From contig NZ_JAUSRB010000002.1 in the NCBI RefSeq assembly GCF_030811595.1, positions 5,766,001-5,830,000 on the forward strand: DNA of 64,000 nucleotides, read 5' to 3'. Below the pieces are notes generated by a model. The model did not search any database and was not told the origin of the DNA. It saw only the letters and a program-made list of their open reading frames with translations. A program made the translations under genes and the position numbers. Each line of letters opens with the position of its first letter. Position 1 is the stretch's first letter. Source of the DNA: Streptosporangium brasiliense (GTDB lineage Bacteria > Actinomycetota > Actinomycetes > Streptosporangiales > Streptosporangiaceae). Of the stretch, positions 1 through 8,664 are shown piece by piece.

Positions 1-458
1 GCCACGCCCCCAACGTCGCCGGCCTCGTCTATGTCGCCGCGTTCGCGCCCGACGCGGACGAGAATCTGGGCGGCCTGCTGGCCCGTGACGGCGGCCCGGT
101 CCCGGAGGGTTTCCTGAAGCCGGACGCCGACGGGTTCCTGTGGATCGACTTCGAGGCGTTCCCCGACGCCTTCGCCCAGGACCTCGATCCGACGGACGCT
201 CTGGTGATGGCACGTACCCAGAAGCCGATCGCCGCGCGCTGCTTCGAGGACAGGGCCGGTGCTCCGGCATGGCGGGACAAGCCCGCCTGGTACCAGGTCT
301 CCTCCCAGGACCGTATGATCCCGCCGGTCACCGAGGCTTGGATGGCCGAACGCATGAACGCACGCGCGACCGTGACCCTGGACGCCGGACACGCCTCGCT
401 CGCCTCACACCCGCAGGACGTCGCAGCCCTGATCGACCAGGCCGCGACGGCCCTGTAG
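1..458 (+). CDS. Alpha/beta hydrolase, C-terminal part (5' end outside window)
   Basis: The reading frame is open from base 3 and ends at the TAG at 456-458, giving about 151 residues of a protein cut by the window edge. The visible part begins with a hydrophobic strand, continues through a lid-like segment, and ends with the C-terminal strand/helix of the alpha/beta hydrolase fold. The expected catalytic histidine lies in LDAGHASLASHP, followed by the usual last helix. The nucleophile elbow (GxSxG) would lie before the window. The segment WYQVSSQDRMIPP, where this subfamily switches from the lid to the acid-bearing strand, resembles small esterase-like hydrolases of Streptomyces and relatives. 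The fold is fairly certain; the substrate is unknown. A second hydrolase of the same broad type lies at 9115-9816. Confidence 0.8.
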   Translation, partial: HAPNVAGLVYVAAFAPDADENLGGLLARDGGPVPEGFLKPDADGFLWIDFEAFPDAFAQDLDPTDALVMARTQKPIAARCFEDRAGAPAWRDKPAWYQVSSQDRMIPPVTEAWMAERMNARATVTLDAGHASLASHPQDVAALIDQAATAL

Positions 459-591
459 CCCGGTACGGCCGGAACCCAAGGAGGAGCCGCGACCGGTCGA
501 CGCGATCGAACACCGCCGCCAGGTCCGCGTCGAGAATCCAGACTCGCCGGGCCGTCCCCGTTCCGGCACCGCCGTACGGCCCGGCCGCAGG

Positions 592-1509
592 TCAGGGAGC
601 CGGAGCGGCGTCCGCCCCGGCGGGGGCGCCGCCGGGCTGGGGCCCCGGATACCGGGTGGCCGGCAGGCGCACGGTGCGCAGGAACGCGGGCAGCAGCCAT
701 GGCCGGCGCCCCCGGACGGCCACCTTGCCGGTCAGCGCGGCCCGCGCCCTGCTGACCCGGCCGAACAGCATCAGGTTGAGCGTCACCGGGTCGAAGGACA
801 GCCGTACGTCGGCGCCGCGCCCCGGCCCCTCGACCGAGACCCGGCCGTCGCGCAGCACCAGCGTCACGGGGGTGGTGTGCCTGGAGCGGAACTCGACCGC
901 GATACGGCGCTCCCGCGGTGGCTCGTCCGTCTCCAGCAGCCGCCCGACGTCGTGACGCACCATCCCGATGACGAACAGCTCGAAGAACAGCGCGGCGTCC
1001 CGCGCCGGTATCACCCAGCGCGCCCCGATGGCCCGGGCGATGTCGCGCCCGTGGATCAGCAGCTCGTTGAGCAGGTGGGCGAGCACTCCGGCGACGGGGA
1101 CCCGCGAGCCGCCCAGCCAGGTCACCGGCTCCGCGGGGTCGAGGCCGTCGCTGACCCGCAGCAGGCGGTCGATGTCGGTGCGCAGCCGGTGGGCGAGCAG
1201 CCGCGGGTCCCGCTCGGTGAAGCTGCGCAGGGTCAGGTCGTTGAGCTCGCCGACGGTGTCCACGGTGGTGGCCAGGAGCCGGTCCTCGACGGCGAAGGCC
1301 GGGAGCGGGACGGCGCCGGGCCGGACGACGGAGACATACATCGAGGCGATGGCGGCCACGTGGGCGGCGGTGTCGGCCACCGACCAGTCGGCGGTCGCCC
1401 GGGCCTGGGGCTCGCGCGTGGTGGCCACCATTTCGGCGAACCGGTCGCCGGTCTGTCTGACGGCGGCGCGTGTCGCCTTCCACTGGTCGTGCGTGATGGG
1501 TGCGGTCAC
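592..1509 (-). CDS. Mycothiol-dependent maleylpyruvate isomerase-family protein with SCP2-like C-terminus
   Basis: The product has 305 residues. The N-terminal half has the DinB/MDMPI four-helix pattern, with DWSVADTAAHVAAI as the family's W-x-x-x-D-x-x-x-H helix; in relatives the His residues of such helices bind a metal and mycothiol is the cofactor. The C-terminal 100 residues (RIAVEFRSRHTTPVTLVLRDG onward, then a loop with LSFDPVTLNLMLFGR) look like the SCP2/sterol-carrier domain often fused to this family. I chose the GTG at 1509 because AGGAGGGG lies just upstream on the coding strand and the protein then begins directly with the family's first helix; longer open frame upstream lacks family similarity. 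It is divergent from the gene at 1769. The exact reaction is unknown; the family also includes thiol transferases. Confidence 0.75.
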   Translation of the reverse strand: MTAPITHDQWKATRAAVRQTGDRFAEMVATTREPQARATADWSVADTAAHVAAIASMYVSVVRPGAVPLPAFAVEDRLLATTVDTVGELNDLTLRSFTERDPRLLAHRLRTDIDRLLRVSDGLDPAEPVTWLGGSRVPVAGVLAHLLNELLIHGRDIARAIGARWVIPARDAALFFELFVIGMVRHDVGRLLETDEPPRERRIAVEFRSRHTTPVTLVLRDGRVSVEGPGRGADVRLSFDPVTLNLMLFGRVSRARAALTGKVAVRGRRPWLLPAFLRTVRLPATRYPGPQPGGAPAGADAAPAP

Positions 1510-1717
1510 GCTCTTCCCCTCCTCCGGGGAGCATCTCGCGGCAGCCGCCCGGTATGGGTCCCGGGGCGCGTTCCGCGGGCGCGGCCGGCCCCTGGACCGC
1601 GCTCGCGGCCACGTTGTCAGGGGCAGGGACACGGCCACGCTAACACCCGGCCGGCGCGGCGCGGTTATCCCGTTGTGCGCTGCCGCGAGCGGACGGCGGG
1701 CGCGCCTGGCAGTACGC

Positions 1718-1754
1718 GCGCCCCCCACTGACAGTAGATGTCAGTGGGGGGCGC
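1718..1754. promoter_or_regulatory. Perfect 16-bp inverted repeat in divergent promoter region
   Basis: The arms GCGCCCCCCACTGACA and its exact reverse complement flank the 5-nt loop GTAGA. The repeat ends 14 bases before the ATG at 1769, so it lies in the 5' leader of that gene or over its promoter. The inner part, CTGACA-N5-TGTCAG, looks like a dyad operator for a TetR- or MarR-type dimer, while the GC-rich outer part could form a strong RNA hairpin. Which of the two it does cannot be told from sequence. Confidence 0.6.
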
Positions 1755-1768
1755 CTAAGGTCCGGGCC

Positions 1769-2242
1769 ATGGCTTTCATCGAGAAGAACCTGCGCTCCCT
1801 CGCCCCCGTCACGCTCGGCGGCAGGCCGTACAAGCGCTACCACGTCGACCGCGAGGGGCACGAGATCGAGCCCGAGGTGGAGAAGGCCGCCTACGCGTAC
1901 GCCCCGCGGCTCGTGCCCGCGCTCGCCGACGACTCGCCCGCCGGGTGGACCGTGCTGCACAGGGGCGGCGACAGCGGGGCCTACCTGCTGGTCTACACGT
2001 GGGTGTGGGACAACGTGATCGAGATCCACACCGCGGCCGCGGGGCAGCCCGCGATCGGCTGCCCCGACGAGGACCCGGCGAACTTCGTGACGCTGGAGCG
2101 GCCGTGGATCGGCTGCGTCTGGGAGTTGCCGCCGCTGGAGCACGAGCGCGGCGCGTTCGTCCGCCACATGCTGGCGCCCGACGTCGCCGACCTCGACGCC
2201 TACCTCGCCGACGTACGGCCGGCGGGGCGTGTGGGGCTCTGA
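1769..2242 (+). CDS. Conserved hypothetical protein (157 aa)
   Basis: I do not recognise a named family with confidence. The 157-residue protein is soluble, with no signal peptide or membrane segment. It is rich in Trp and acidic residues (VWDNVIEIHTAAAG, RPWIGCVWELPPLEHE) and looks like a compact alpha+beta domain. Start at ATG 1769; an upstream purine stretch (CTAAGG) is a possible weak ribosome site. A perfect inverted repeat ends 14 bases upstream, suggesting tight regulation. It converges with the MFS exporter gene ending at 2273, only 30 bases away. Codon use matches its neighbours, so it is very likely a real gene. Confidence 0.65.
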   Translation: MAFIEKNLRSLAPVTLGGRPYKRYHVDREGHEIEPEVEKAAYAYAPRLVPALADDSPAGWTVLHRGGDSGAYLLVYTWVWDNVIEIHTAAAGQPAIGCPDEDPANFVTLERPWIGCVWELPPLEHERGAFVRHMLAPDVADLDAYLADVRPAGRVGL

Positions 2243-2272
2243 ACAGCTCCGCGTGCGGGGGGCGGGCCGCCG

Positions 2273-3664
2273 TCAACGGCGGTCCGGGCGGACCGTCCGG
2301 ACCGCGAACCAGATACCGGCCGCGGCGCACGCCGGCGCCGGGAGCAGGAGCGCGGCCGCCGACGCGATCGTGACGTCCTGGCCGGCGAGAGCGCCCATGG
2401 CCGCGACCCCGATCGCGGCACCGGCCTGACGGACGGCGTTGAGCAGTCCTCCGGCGGCTCCGGCCGTTCCTTCCGGTGCGGCGCCGATGACGGCGGAGAC
2501 CAGGGCGGGCAGCACGAGCGACACACCGAGACCGGTGAGCAGCAGGCCGAGGGCCAGCCACCGGTAACCGGCGCCCGCCCAGGCCGCCCCGCCGAGTGCG
2601 ACGGCGCCGGCGGTGAGCAGCGCCGTCCCCGACAGGACGGGCGGCCGCGGGCCGAAACGCGCCACGATCCGGCCGGTCACCGGCGGGCCGAACACGAACG
2701 GCAGGGTGAGCGGCAGGAACGCCAGGCCGGTGGCGAGCGCGCCGAAGTGGCGGTCCTGCTGGAACAGCAGCGGCAGCACGAACAGGTTCCCGCTGAGGAC
2801 GGAGTTCGCCGCCGCGCCGACGGCGAGTCCGGCCCGCACGCCCGCACTGCGCAGGAGTTCCCGGTTGAGCACGGGGGCCGTGCTGCGCCGTTCCAGGACC
2901 ACGAACAGGGCCGCCCCGAGCACGGCGGCCGCCGCCGACCCGGCCGCGTGCGCCCAGGAACGCGCGCCGGCGGCGACGAGCGCGTCGGTGGACAGCGCCA
3001 GTACCGCGCAGGCCGCCAGCTGCGCCGTCCAATCGATGCGGCGCTCGCCGCGCGGGCAGCGGACCGTCCGCCCGGCCGTCAGCGTCAGCACCAGCACGGT
3101 GATCGGCACGTTGATCAGGAAGATCGCCCGCCAGCCCGCCAGCTCGACCAGGACGCCGCCGGCGATCGGACCTGCGGCCACCGCGCTACCGCTGACGGCC
3201 GCCCAGGCCGCCACAGCACGGGTGCGCTCGGCCGGGCCGGGGTAGAGCCGGGCGATCATCGCCATTGAGGCGGGCACACAAGCCGCCGCGGCGGCGCCGA
3301 GCACCATCCGCAGCACGATCAGCGGTCCCAGCGCCGGAGCGAGGGCCGACAGCAGCGAGCCGAGGCCGAACACCGTGACACCGAGGCGGAAGACCCGGTG
3401 CGCGCCGTAACGGTCGGCGACGGCGCCGGCGGACAGGAGCAACGCGCCGAACACCACCGTGTAGCCCGTGGTCGCCCACTGCAGGCCGGTGACCGAGGCG
3501 TGCAGCGAGGCAGCGAGATCCGGTTCGGCGACCGAGAGCACAGTCATGTCCAGCAGCACCATGAAGTAGCCAAGGGAGATGCCCGACAGCGCGAACCCCC
3601 GACGGCCGGCCGGCGCAGGCCCCTGAACACGCCTGTCCCGCGCGGAGGGGTGAAAAATGGTCAT
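2273..3664 (-). CDS. MFS drug-resistance transporter, DHA2-like
   Basis: The 463-residue integral membrane protein is an MFS exporter. TM1 contains GYFMVLLDMTVLSVAEPDLA, the D-x-T-x-(V/I)-N/E-x-A-L/P motif of the 14-TM EmrB/QacA drug:H+ group. It is followed by motif A-like GAVADRYGAHRVF after TM2 and the motif-C-like stretch AAGPIAGGVLVELAGWRAIFLINVP. The length fits DHA2 members. The ATG at 3664 was chosen because it precedes a short basic cytosolic N-terminus and TM1. The gene is divergent from a LysR regulator and the 96-bp gap contains a perfect dyad, so induction by that regulator in response to an exported compound is likely. The substrate is not predictable. Confidence 0.85.
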   Translation of the reverse strand: MTIFHPSARDRRVQGPAPAGRRGFALSGISLGYFMVLLDMTVLSVAEPDLAASLHASVTGLQWATTGYTVVFGALLLSAGAVADRYGAHRVFRLGVTVFGLGSLLSALAPALGPLIVLRMVLGAAAAACVPASMAMIARLYPGPAERTRAVAAWAAVSGSAVAAGPIAGGVLVELAGWRAIFLINVPITVLVLTLTAGRTVRCPRGERRIDWTAQLAACAVLALSTDALVAAGARSWAHAAGSAAAAVLGAALFVVLERRSTAPVLNRELLRSAGVRAGLAVGAAANSVLSGNLFVLPLLFQQDRHFGALATGLAFLPLTLPFVFGPPVTGRIVARFGPRPPVLSGTALLTAGAVALGGAAWAGAGYRWLALGLLLTGLGVSLVLPALVSAVIGAAPEGTAGAAGGLLNAVRQAGAAIGVAAMGALAGQDVTIASAAALLLPAPACAAAGIWFAVRTVRPDRR

Positions 3665-3720
3665 GGCCCCCACTGTCCGGGGGCGGCCCGGCCGCCTCCA
3701 CCGGCGCGGCCGCACGCTCC

Positions 3721-3737
3721 GTTCGGAAATTCCGAAC
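3721..3737. promoter_or_regulatory. LysR-type operator palindrome
   Basis: GTTCGGAA-A-TTCCGAAC is a perfect 8-1-8 palindrome holding the T-N11-A pattern of LysR-family sites. It lies 23 bases before the LysR ATG (3761) and 56 bases before the divergent MFS start, the classical position for an autoregulated LysR gene and its target. Confidence 0.6.
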
Positions 3738-3760
3738 GCCCGCCGGGGGTTGAGGGGATC

Positions 3761-4639
3761 ATGGAGCTTCGCCAACTGAGGACCTTCGAGGCGGTGGCAC
3801 GTCACAGGACGGTGACCGACGCCGCCGTCGCCCTGGAGATGGCGCCCTCCAGCGTCTCCCAGCAGATCCGCACCCTGGAGAACTCACTGGGGGTGACGCT
3901 GTTCGAACGGACGGCCAGGGGGATGAGCCTGACCGGTCCGGGCGAGCGGCTGCTGGGCTGGGCCCGCCGCCTGCTGGACCAGGCCGAGCGGGCGCGCCGC
4001 GAGGTGACCGGAGAGCCGGGGGAGCTGCGGCTGGGCGCGCTGGAGACCATCGCCGCCACCCAGGTGCCGCGGGTGCTGGCCAGGCTCGCCGGACGCCAGC
4101 CCGACCTGCGCCTCCAGGTCCGTCCGAGTGCGAGCCGTGACGACCTGCTCGCCGACGTGGCCGCCGGACGGCTGGAAGCCGCACTGCTGCTGGACCTCGG
4201 CGACGCGCTGGGAGATCTCGGGTTCCCCGCACCGCCCGCGCCGCTGACCTTCCTCGACGTCGGGACGGTGCCGCTCGTGCTGGTCGCGGCGCCCGGCCAC
4301 CGGCTGGCCGGGCGTCCGCGCGTGGTCCCCGGCGACCTGGCCGGTGAACGGCTGCTGGTCAACGTGCCGAACTGTTCCTTCCTGATGGCCGCCGACAGGG
4401 CCATCGGACCGGTCCCGGAACGGGTGCGGGCCGGCGGGGTCCCGGTGATGCGCGCCTGGGCCGAACAGGGCCTGGGCGTCTCGCTCCTTCCCCGGTTCGC
4501 GGTGTCGGCCGCGCTCGAGGCCGGCACGCTCACCGAGCTCGCCTTCGCCGCCCCGGAGCTGAGCCTGCGGCTCGTCTGGCGAGGTGACAGGGAGGACCTC
4601 CCCGGGCTGCGCGAGGTCCTGTACGCCGCCAGCGCCTGA
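3761..4639 (+). CDS. LysR-family transcriptional regulator
   Basis: The protein has 292 residues, the usual LTTR length. It starts with the winged helix MELRQLRTFEAVARHRTVTD and the recognition helix MAPSSVSQQIRTLENSLG, followed by LFERTARGMSLTGPGE, all canonical for the family. From about residue 90 the periplasmic-binding-like effector domain follows (GELRLGALETIAATQVPRVL; later GVPVMRAWAEQGLGVSLLPRFAV). ATG 3761 is preceded by GAGGGG. It is divergent from an MFS exporter with a shared palindrome between them, so it probably controls that exporter and itself. The effector is unknown. Confidence 0.9.
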   Translation: MELRQLRTFEAVARHRTVTDAAVALEMAPSSVSQQIRTLENSLGVTLFERTARGMSLTGPGERLLGWARRLLDQAERARREVTGEPGELRLGALETIAATQVPRVLARLAGRQPDLRLQVRPSASRDDLLADVAAGRLEAALLLDLGDALGDLGFPAPPAPLTFLDVGTVPLVLVAAPGHRLAGRPRVVPGDLAGERLLVNVPNCSFLMAADRAIGPVPERVRAGGVPVMRAWAEQGLGVSLLPRFAVSAALEAGTLTELAFAAPELSLRLVWRGDREDLPGLREVLYAASA

Positions 4640-4957
4640 GCCGGAGGCCGGAGCCACCCGCCGGGGCTCGCCCGGCGGCGGCGCCGCGACCGCGGCCCCG
4701 GCGGCCCTCACACGTCGCCGGGATCCCGCGGCGGCACCGCGCCGGGCTCAGGGCACTCGCGCTCCGGCCGGCGCGTTGTCCCCGGTGAAGGGTCCCCGCG
4801 CGGGGCCGGCCGCCCACGGTCGGTTAACGTTGCCGACAAATAGCCTTAATCGGCTCCGGAGCGGCTGTAAGGACCGAGAGAAGGATCAGGTGATGGTGTC
4901 GGTGTCGTCGGACTCCGGCAGTTGCAGAGCCCGCCGATCACAGGGCAGGGACCCGCG
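4640..4957. other. Intergenic region before the CNNM pair; no gene seen
   Basis: These 318 bases hold a GC-rich stretch after the LysR gene, then a short less GC-rich part around 4823-4850 that is the most likely promoter zone, and a leader of about 100 bases. A small stem GTCGG/CCGAC can form near 4820-4837. I looked for the conserved core of magnesium (M-box) or manganese riboswitches, which often precede such transporters, and could not make one out. Confidence 0.4.
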
Positions 4958-6319
4958 ATGAACGTCGCGCTCGGCCTGCTGGCCGTCTTCCTGCTGACCC
5001 TGGCCACCGGTTACTTCGTGGCCCAGGAGTTCGCCTACGTCACCGCCGACCGGCTGGCGCTGTCGCAGCGGGCGGCCGGGGGAGACAGGAAGGCCGCCCG
5101 TGCCGTCAAGGTGATGGAACGGCTGTCGTTCATGCTCTCGGGCGCCCAGCTCGGCATCACCGTCACCACCCTGGTCGTCGGCTTCATCGCCAAGCCCGCG
5201 CTGGCCGAACTGATCGCTCCCGCTCTCGGCGCGGCCGGCGTGCCCGAGGGCGCGACCGGCGGCATCGCCCTCGGGCTGGGCTTCGGCCTCGCCACCGTCG
5301 TCCAGATGGTGCTGGGCGAACTCGCTCCCAAGAACCTGGCCCTGGCCAGGCCCGAGCCGCTGGCCCGCGCGCTGGCCTCCTCCACGCTGGTCTACCTGAC
5401 GATCGCCGGGCCGGTCATCAGGCTGTTCGACACGGCGGCCAACAGGCTGCTGCGCGCGGTCGGCATCGAGCCGGTGGAGGAGCTGCACCACGGCGCCACC
5501 CTGGAGGAGCTCGGGCACATCATCGGTGAGTCCGAGGCGTACGGGCACCTGCCCGGCGACCAGGCCGACCTGCTGGAGCGGGCGCTGGCCTTCTCCGACC
5601 ACACCGCCGAGGAGGTCATGGTCCCCCGGGTGGAGGTCGTCACCGTCGCCGGTTCGGCGCGGATCCCCGAGCTGGACGAGCTCATCGCCCGGCACGGGCA
5701 TACCCACTATCCCGTTCTGGGCGACAGTCTGGACGACGTGATCGGCATCGTGAGCCTGCGCGAGCTGGTCACCGTCCCCCTCGACAAGGCGGCCGACACC
5801 AAGGTCACCGATGTCGCGCGCGAGGTGCTGGTGGTGCCGTTCTCGGCCTCGCTGCCCGACCTGGTCCTCCAGATGCACGCCCGCGGCGAGGAGGTCGCCT
5901 GCGTGGTCGACGAGCACGGCGGCCTGGCCGGGCTGGCCACCTGGGAGGACGTCGCCGAGGAGCTCGTCGGTGAGATCGCCGACGAGAACGATCTCGATAT
6001 TCCCACGGCGGTCCGGAAGGACGGCGGCTGGGAGATCGACGCGGCCCTGCGCGTCGACGAGGTCGCCCTGGCCACCGGCCTGGAGCTCCCCGACGAGGAC
6101 GACTACGACACCGTCGGCGGGCTGGTCCTGCAGCGCCTGGGCCGCTTCGCCGTCCCCGGTGACGTCGTCACCGTCGGACTCGTGCCGGACATGGCCGAGC
6201 ACGCGCCCACCCACGTCGAGATCGAGGTGCTGACCCTGGACCGGCACGTGCCGGAGCGGGTGGGGCTGCGTCCCGTCCGTCGCGCCGAGGAGGACCGGGA
6301 GAGCGGGGAGGAGAAGTGA
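4958..6319 (+). CDS. CNNM/CorC-type membrane protein (hemolysin family), full length
   Basis: The 453-residue protein has an N-terminal DUF21/CNNM transmembrane domain (about residues 1-190: GYFVAQEFAYVTADRL and GAQLGITVTTLVVGFIAKPAL; the motif VLGELAPKNLAL is typical). A CBS pair follows (about 210-335, starting near EVMVPRVEVVTV). The C-terminal CorC_HlyC domain has the end pattern DDYDTVGGLVLQRLGRFAVPGD. Family members are linked to Mg2+/Co2+ efflux and resistance. ATG 4958 is preceded by AGGGCAGGGA and begins directly at the first membrane helix; in-frame codons upstream look non-coding. The stop overlaps the GTG of the next gene by 4 nt, so the two are translationally coupled. Confidence 0.9.
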   Translation: MNVALGLLAVFLLTLATGYFVAQEFAYVTADRLALSQRAAGGDRKAARAVKVMERLSFMLSGAQLGITVTTLVVGFIAKPALAELIAPALGAAGVPEGATGGIALGLGFGLATVVQMVLGELAPKNLALARPEPLARALASSTLVYLTIAGPVIRLFDTAANRLLRAVGIEPVEELHHGATLEELGHIIGESEAYGHLPGDQADLLERALAFSDHTAEEVMVPRVEVVTVAGSARIPELDELIARHGHTHYPVLGDSLDDVIGIVSLRELVTVPLDKAADTKVTDVAREVLVVPFSASLPDLVLQMHARGEEVACVVDEHGGLAGLATWEDVAEELVGEIADENDLDIPTAVRKDGGWEIDAALRVDEVALATGLELPDEDDYDTVGGLVLQRLGRFAVPGDVVTVGLVPDMAEHAPTHVEIEVLTLDRHVPERVGLRPVRRAEEDRESGEEK

Positions 6320-7329
6320 ACCTGCCTACCGGTCTGATGCTCACCCTGCTCCTCCTGGTCGGCAACGGCTTCTTCGTCGCCTCCGAGTTCGCGCTGGTCG
6401 CGGCCAAGCGGCACCGGCTGGAGAAGGCGGCGGCCCGGGGCAACCGCGCCGCCGCGGCGGCCGTGAAGGGCATCCGGGAGCTGTCGTTGATGCTCGCCGG
6501 CGCCCAGCTCGGCATCACCTTGTGCTCGCTCGGCCTGGGTGTGGTCTCCGAGCCGCTCATCGCAGGCAGCCTGACCCCGCTGTTCGACAGCCTCGGCCTG
6601 CCCCGGGCCGCCGCTCACGCGGTCGCCTTCGTCATCGCGCTGGGCATCGTGACGTTCCTGCACATGGTGGTCGGAGAGATGGCGCCCAAGTCGTGGGCCA
6701 TCGCCCATCCGGAGCGCTCGGCCACGATCCTGGCCCTGCCGTTCCGCGCCTTCACCGTGGCCGTCCGGCCGGTCCTGACCGCGCTCAACGGCGCCAGCAA
6801 CCTGCTGCTGCGCATGGTCCGCGTACGGCCCGGCGACGGGACGGCCACACCGCGGACCCCCGAGCAGCTGCAGCACCTGGTGGAGGAGTCGCGCCGGCTG
6901 GGCCTCATCGACACCGACGAGCACGTCGTGCTCTCCCAGGCGCTGGACGCGCCGAACGCCGAGATCGCCTCGCTGGCCATTCCGGTGACCGCCATCGTCG
7001 GCGTCCCCGCCGGAGCCCCGCCCCAGGAGGTGATCGACACCTCCGCGCGGAGCCGCCGCACGCGCCTGGTGGTGTGGGACGGTGACCGCCCGGCCGGTGT
7101 GATCCATGTCCGGGACGCCTACCTCGCCCGCAGACGTGGCTCGCGGGTCCGGGCCGGCGATCTCGCCTACCGCCTTCCCGTGCTCCCGTCGGAGACCTCG
7201 ATCTCCGACGCGGTCGGCGCGCTGCGCGCCGCCCACAGCCAGCTGGCGCTCGTCCACGCGGCGGACGGGACCCTGAAGGGGATGGTCAGCCTGGACGACC
7301 TGCTGACCACGCTGCTCATCCCGGCGTAG
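6316..7329 (+). CDS. CNNM/CorC-type membrane protein, short form
   Basis: This 337-residue paralogue of the preceding gene has the same DUF21 membrane domain (NGFFVASEFALVAAKRHRLE; GAQLGITLCSLGLGVVSEPL; VVGEMAPKSWAIAHPE) and a CBS pair (about 200-330), but it ends without the C-terminal CorC_HlyC domain of its partner. Paired long and short copies in one operon are common in actinobacteria and probably form a heteromeric cation transporter or sensor at the membrane. The start is the GTG at 6316 overlapping the upstream TGA. GC-rich dyad sequence begins at the stop codon and may terminate the operon. Confidence 0.88.
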   Translation: MNLPTGLMLTLLLLVGNGFFVASEFALVAAKRHRLEKAAARGNRAAAAAVKGIRELSLMLAGAQLGITLCSLGLGVVSEPLIAGSLTPLFDSLGLPRAAAHAVAFVIALGIVTFLHMVVGEMAPKSWAIAHPERSATILALPFRAFTVAVRPVLTALNGASNLLLRMVRVRPGDGTATPRTPEQLQHLVEESRRLGLIDTDEHVVLSQALDAPNAEIASLAIPVTAIVGVPAGAPPQEVIDTSARSRRTRLVVWDGDRPAGVIHVRDAYLARRRGSRVRAGDLAYRLPVLPSETSISDAVGALRAAHSQLALVHAADGTLKGMVSLDDLLTTLLIPA

Positions 7330-7355
7330 GCGCACGCCGTACGGGGGTGTGCGCC
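7329..7355 (+). terminator. Hairpin at end of CNNM operon
   Basis: GGCGCACGCC pairs with GGTGTGCGCC (one G-T pair) across a 7-nt loop, starting at the last base of the stop codon. There is no U-run, as is usual in high-GC actinobacteria. Confidence 0.4.
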
Positions 7356-7463
7356 GACGGGGTCCGGGGGGAGGTCTCCGGAGTCCGGGGGAGCCGTCCG
7401 GTCACACCGGTCGGCGCCGGCGGCCGGCCGCCGTTCACGGCCACATGGCGTGCGCCGGCGGTG

Positions 7464-7970
7464 TCACTTCACGGGCAGCCAGACATCGCCCGTCCCCGTG
7501 CTCCGGGACAGATGCACCTTCCAGCACCCGGCTTTCGAGAAGACGAGCCCGGTCCCCCATTCGTCACCCGGCCGCTTCCAGCTCGACCCGCTGTGTTCTT
7601 CCGGCCCGAAGGTGAGCTCCGCCGCGGCCCCGTCCGGGTGCGTGGCGGAGACCCGGAGGGGCCCGCTGCCGGTCATCCGCCAGACGATCTTGACTGCCTT
7701 CCCGGAGGGGAGCGGCAGGGGTGCGAACAGCAGGCCCCACAACTCCGCGTCCCGGGCCACTCCCCGTACTTCCGGCAGCGACGCCGTCCCTTCCGGGGAG
7801 GCGCCGGCGGAAGCGCACGCGGACGCGTCACTCACGGCTATGGGACCAGCCGTCGTGGCGCTCGCCGAGGACCGGGGTGTCTCGGGGGCGCCCGCCGCGC
7901 CCGCCCGGGGTGGGGAAGCGCTGCAACCAGCCATCGAGATGATCATCAGGGCCGCTGTCAACCGCCGCAT
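7464..7970 (-). CDS. Hypothetical lipoprotein
   Basis: The 168-residue protein begins MRRLTAALMIISMAGC, a signal peptide with a lipobox ending at Cys16, so it should be lipid-anchored outside the membrane. A low-complexity Ala/Ser/Thr/Pro linker follows to about residue 50, then a compact beta-rich domain (AELWGLLFAPLPLPSGKAVKIVWRMTG... ending GCWKVHLSRSTGTGDVWLPVK) of the kind seen in many actinobacterial lipoproteins of unknown role. AGGAGACGGA directly before the ATG at 7970 supports the start. It stands alone, in tandem with another exported small protein upstream. No function is proposed. Confidence 0.75.
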   Translation of the reverse strand: MRRLTAALMIISMAGCSASPPRAGAAGAPETPRSSASATTAGPIAVSDASACASAGASPEGTASLPEVRGVARDAELWGLLFAPLPLPSGKAVKIVWRMTGSGPLRVSATHPDGAAAELTFGPEEHSGSSWKRPGDEWGTGLVFSKAGCWKVHLSRSTGTGDVWLPVK

Positions 7971-8146
7971 TCCGTCTCCTTGTCGTCCCCTCTCCTACCG
8001 GTCCTGGCCGGTGGGGGTTCCCGGAACGCGTGCGGCCGGCCCGGATCGGGGCCGACCGGCGCCACGACCCTTATGGCGGGCGTTGCCTGACCCGCGGTCG
8101 CCGACGCGGCCCGGAAGTCGCTGTTCCGGGCCGCGCGTTCAGCCTG

Positions 8147-8425
8147 TTACCTGGTCAGGACCATCAGCGTGAAAAAGCCCGTGTACTCGCAGTAGTACGA
8201 CAGGTACGTCCCGTTCCGCCGCAGTTCCTCGCCCTTCGCCTTGCACTTCGCCTCGGTCGAGTAGTCGCCGTACTTGATCCAGGTGTACGCGGGGGCGACC
8301 GAGACACTCGACGTGCCGGCGCCGGTGGTCGCGGCGCCGGCGGGCGTCGCCAGTACGGATCCCGCGGCTGCCAGGGCGACGGCCGCGAACGACGTCGCGG
8401 CCAGCTTGGTGAGCTTGGTGGACAT
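8147..8425 (-). CDS. Small secreted protein with one likely disulphide
   Basis: The 92-residue precursor has a clear Sec signal: a lysine-rich start (MSTKLTKLA), an Ala-rich hydrophobic core and an AGA|AT cleavage site after about residue 31. The mature ~61-residue protein contains two Cys (in EAKCKAKG and YYCEYTG) and aromatic residues (PAYTWIKYGDYST). The layout resembles short extracellular actinobacterial proteins of unknown role. ATG 8425 is preceded by GAAGGGATGG. The 239 bases upstream hold a TATGAT-like -10 candidate but no other gene. Function unknown. Confidence 0.65.
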   Translation of the reverse strand: MSTKLTKLAATSFAAVALAAAGSVLATPAGAATTGAGTSSVSVAPAYTWIKYGDYSTEAKCKAKGEELRRNGTYLSYYCEYTGFFTLMVLTR

Positions 8426-8664
8426 GAGCCATCCCTTCAGGGGTGGGGGGTCGGCCGTTCTGGGCGGGGCGATGTGCGGCCCCCGCCAGACCATGATCAT
8501 AATCACACCGGCGGTGGAGGAGGAGGGTTTGAGCGCGACTGTTTCATCGGTTTTGGGCGGACGGTTCTCGGCGCGGTCGCCCGCGGCGTGTTCGCCCGCA
8601 CGTCCGGCGGACGTCGGGCCGTCGGGACGGCCGTGCGCCCGTTCGGCCGGTGTCGTGCGCCTGT

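Noticed and set aside
4823..4957. Magnesium or manganese riboswitch before the CNNM genes
   Set aside because: Such transporters often have one, but I could not find the conserved core of either class, only a short unspecific stem.
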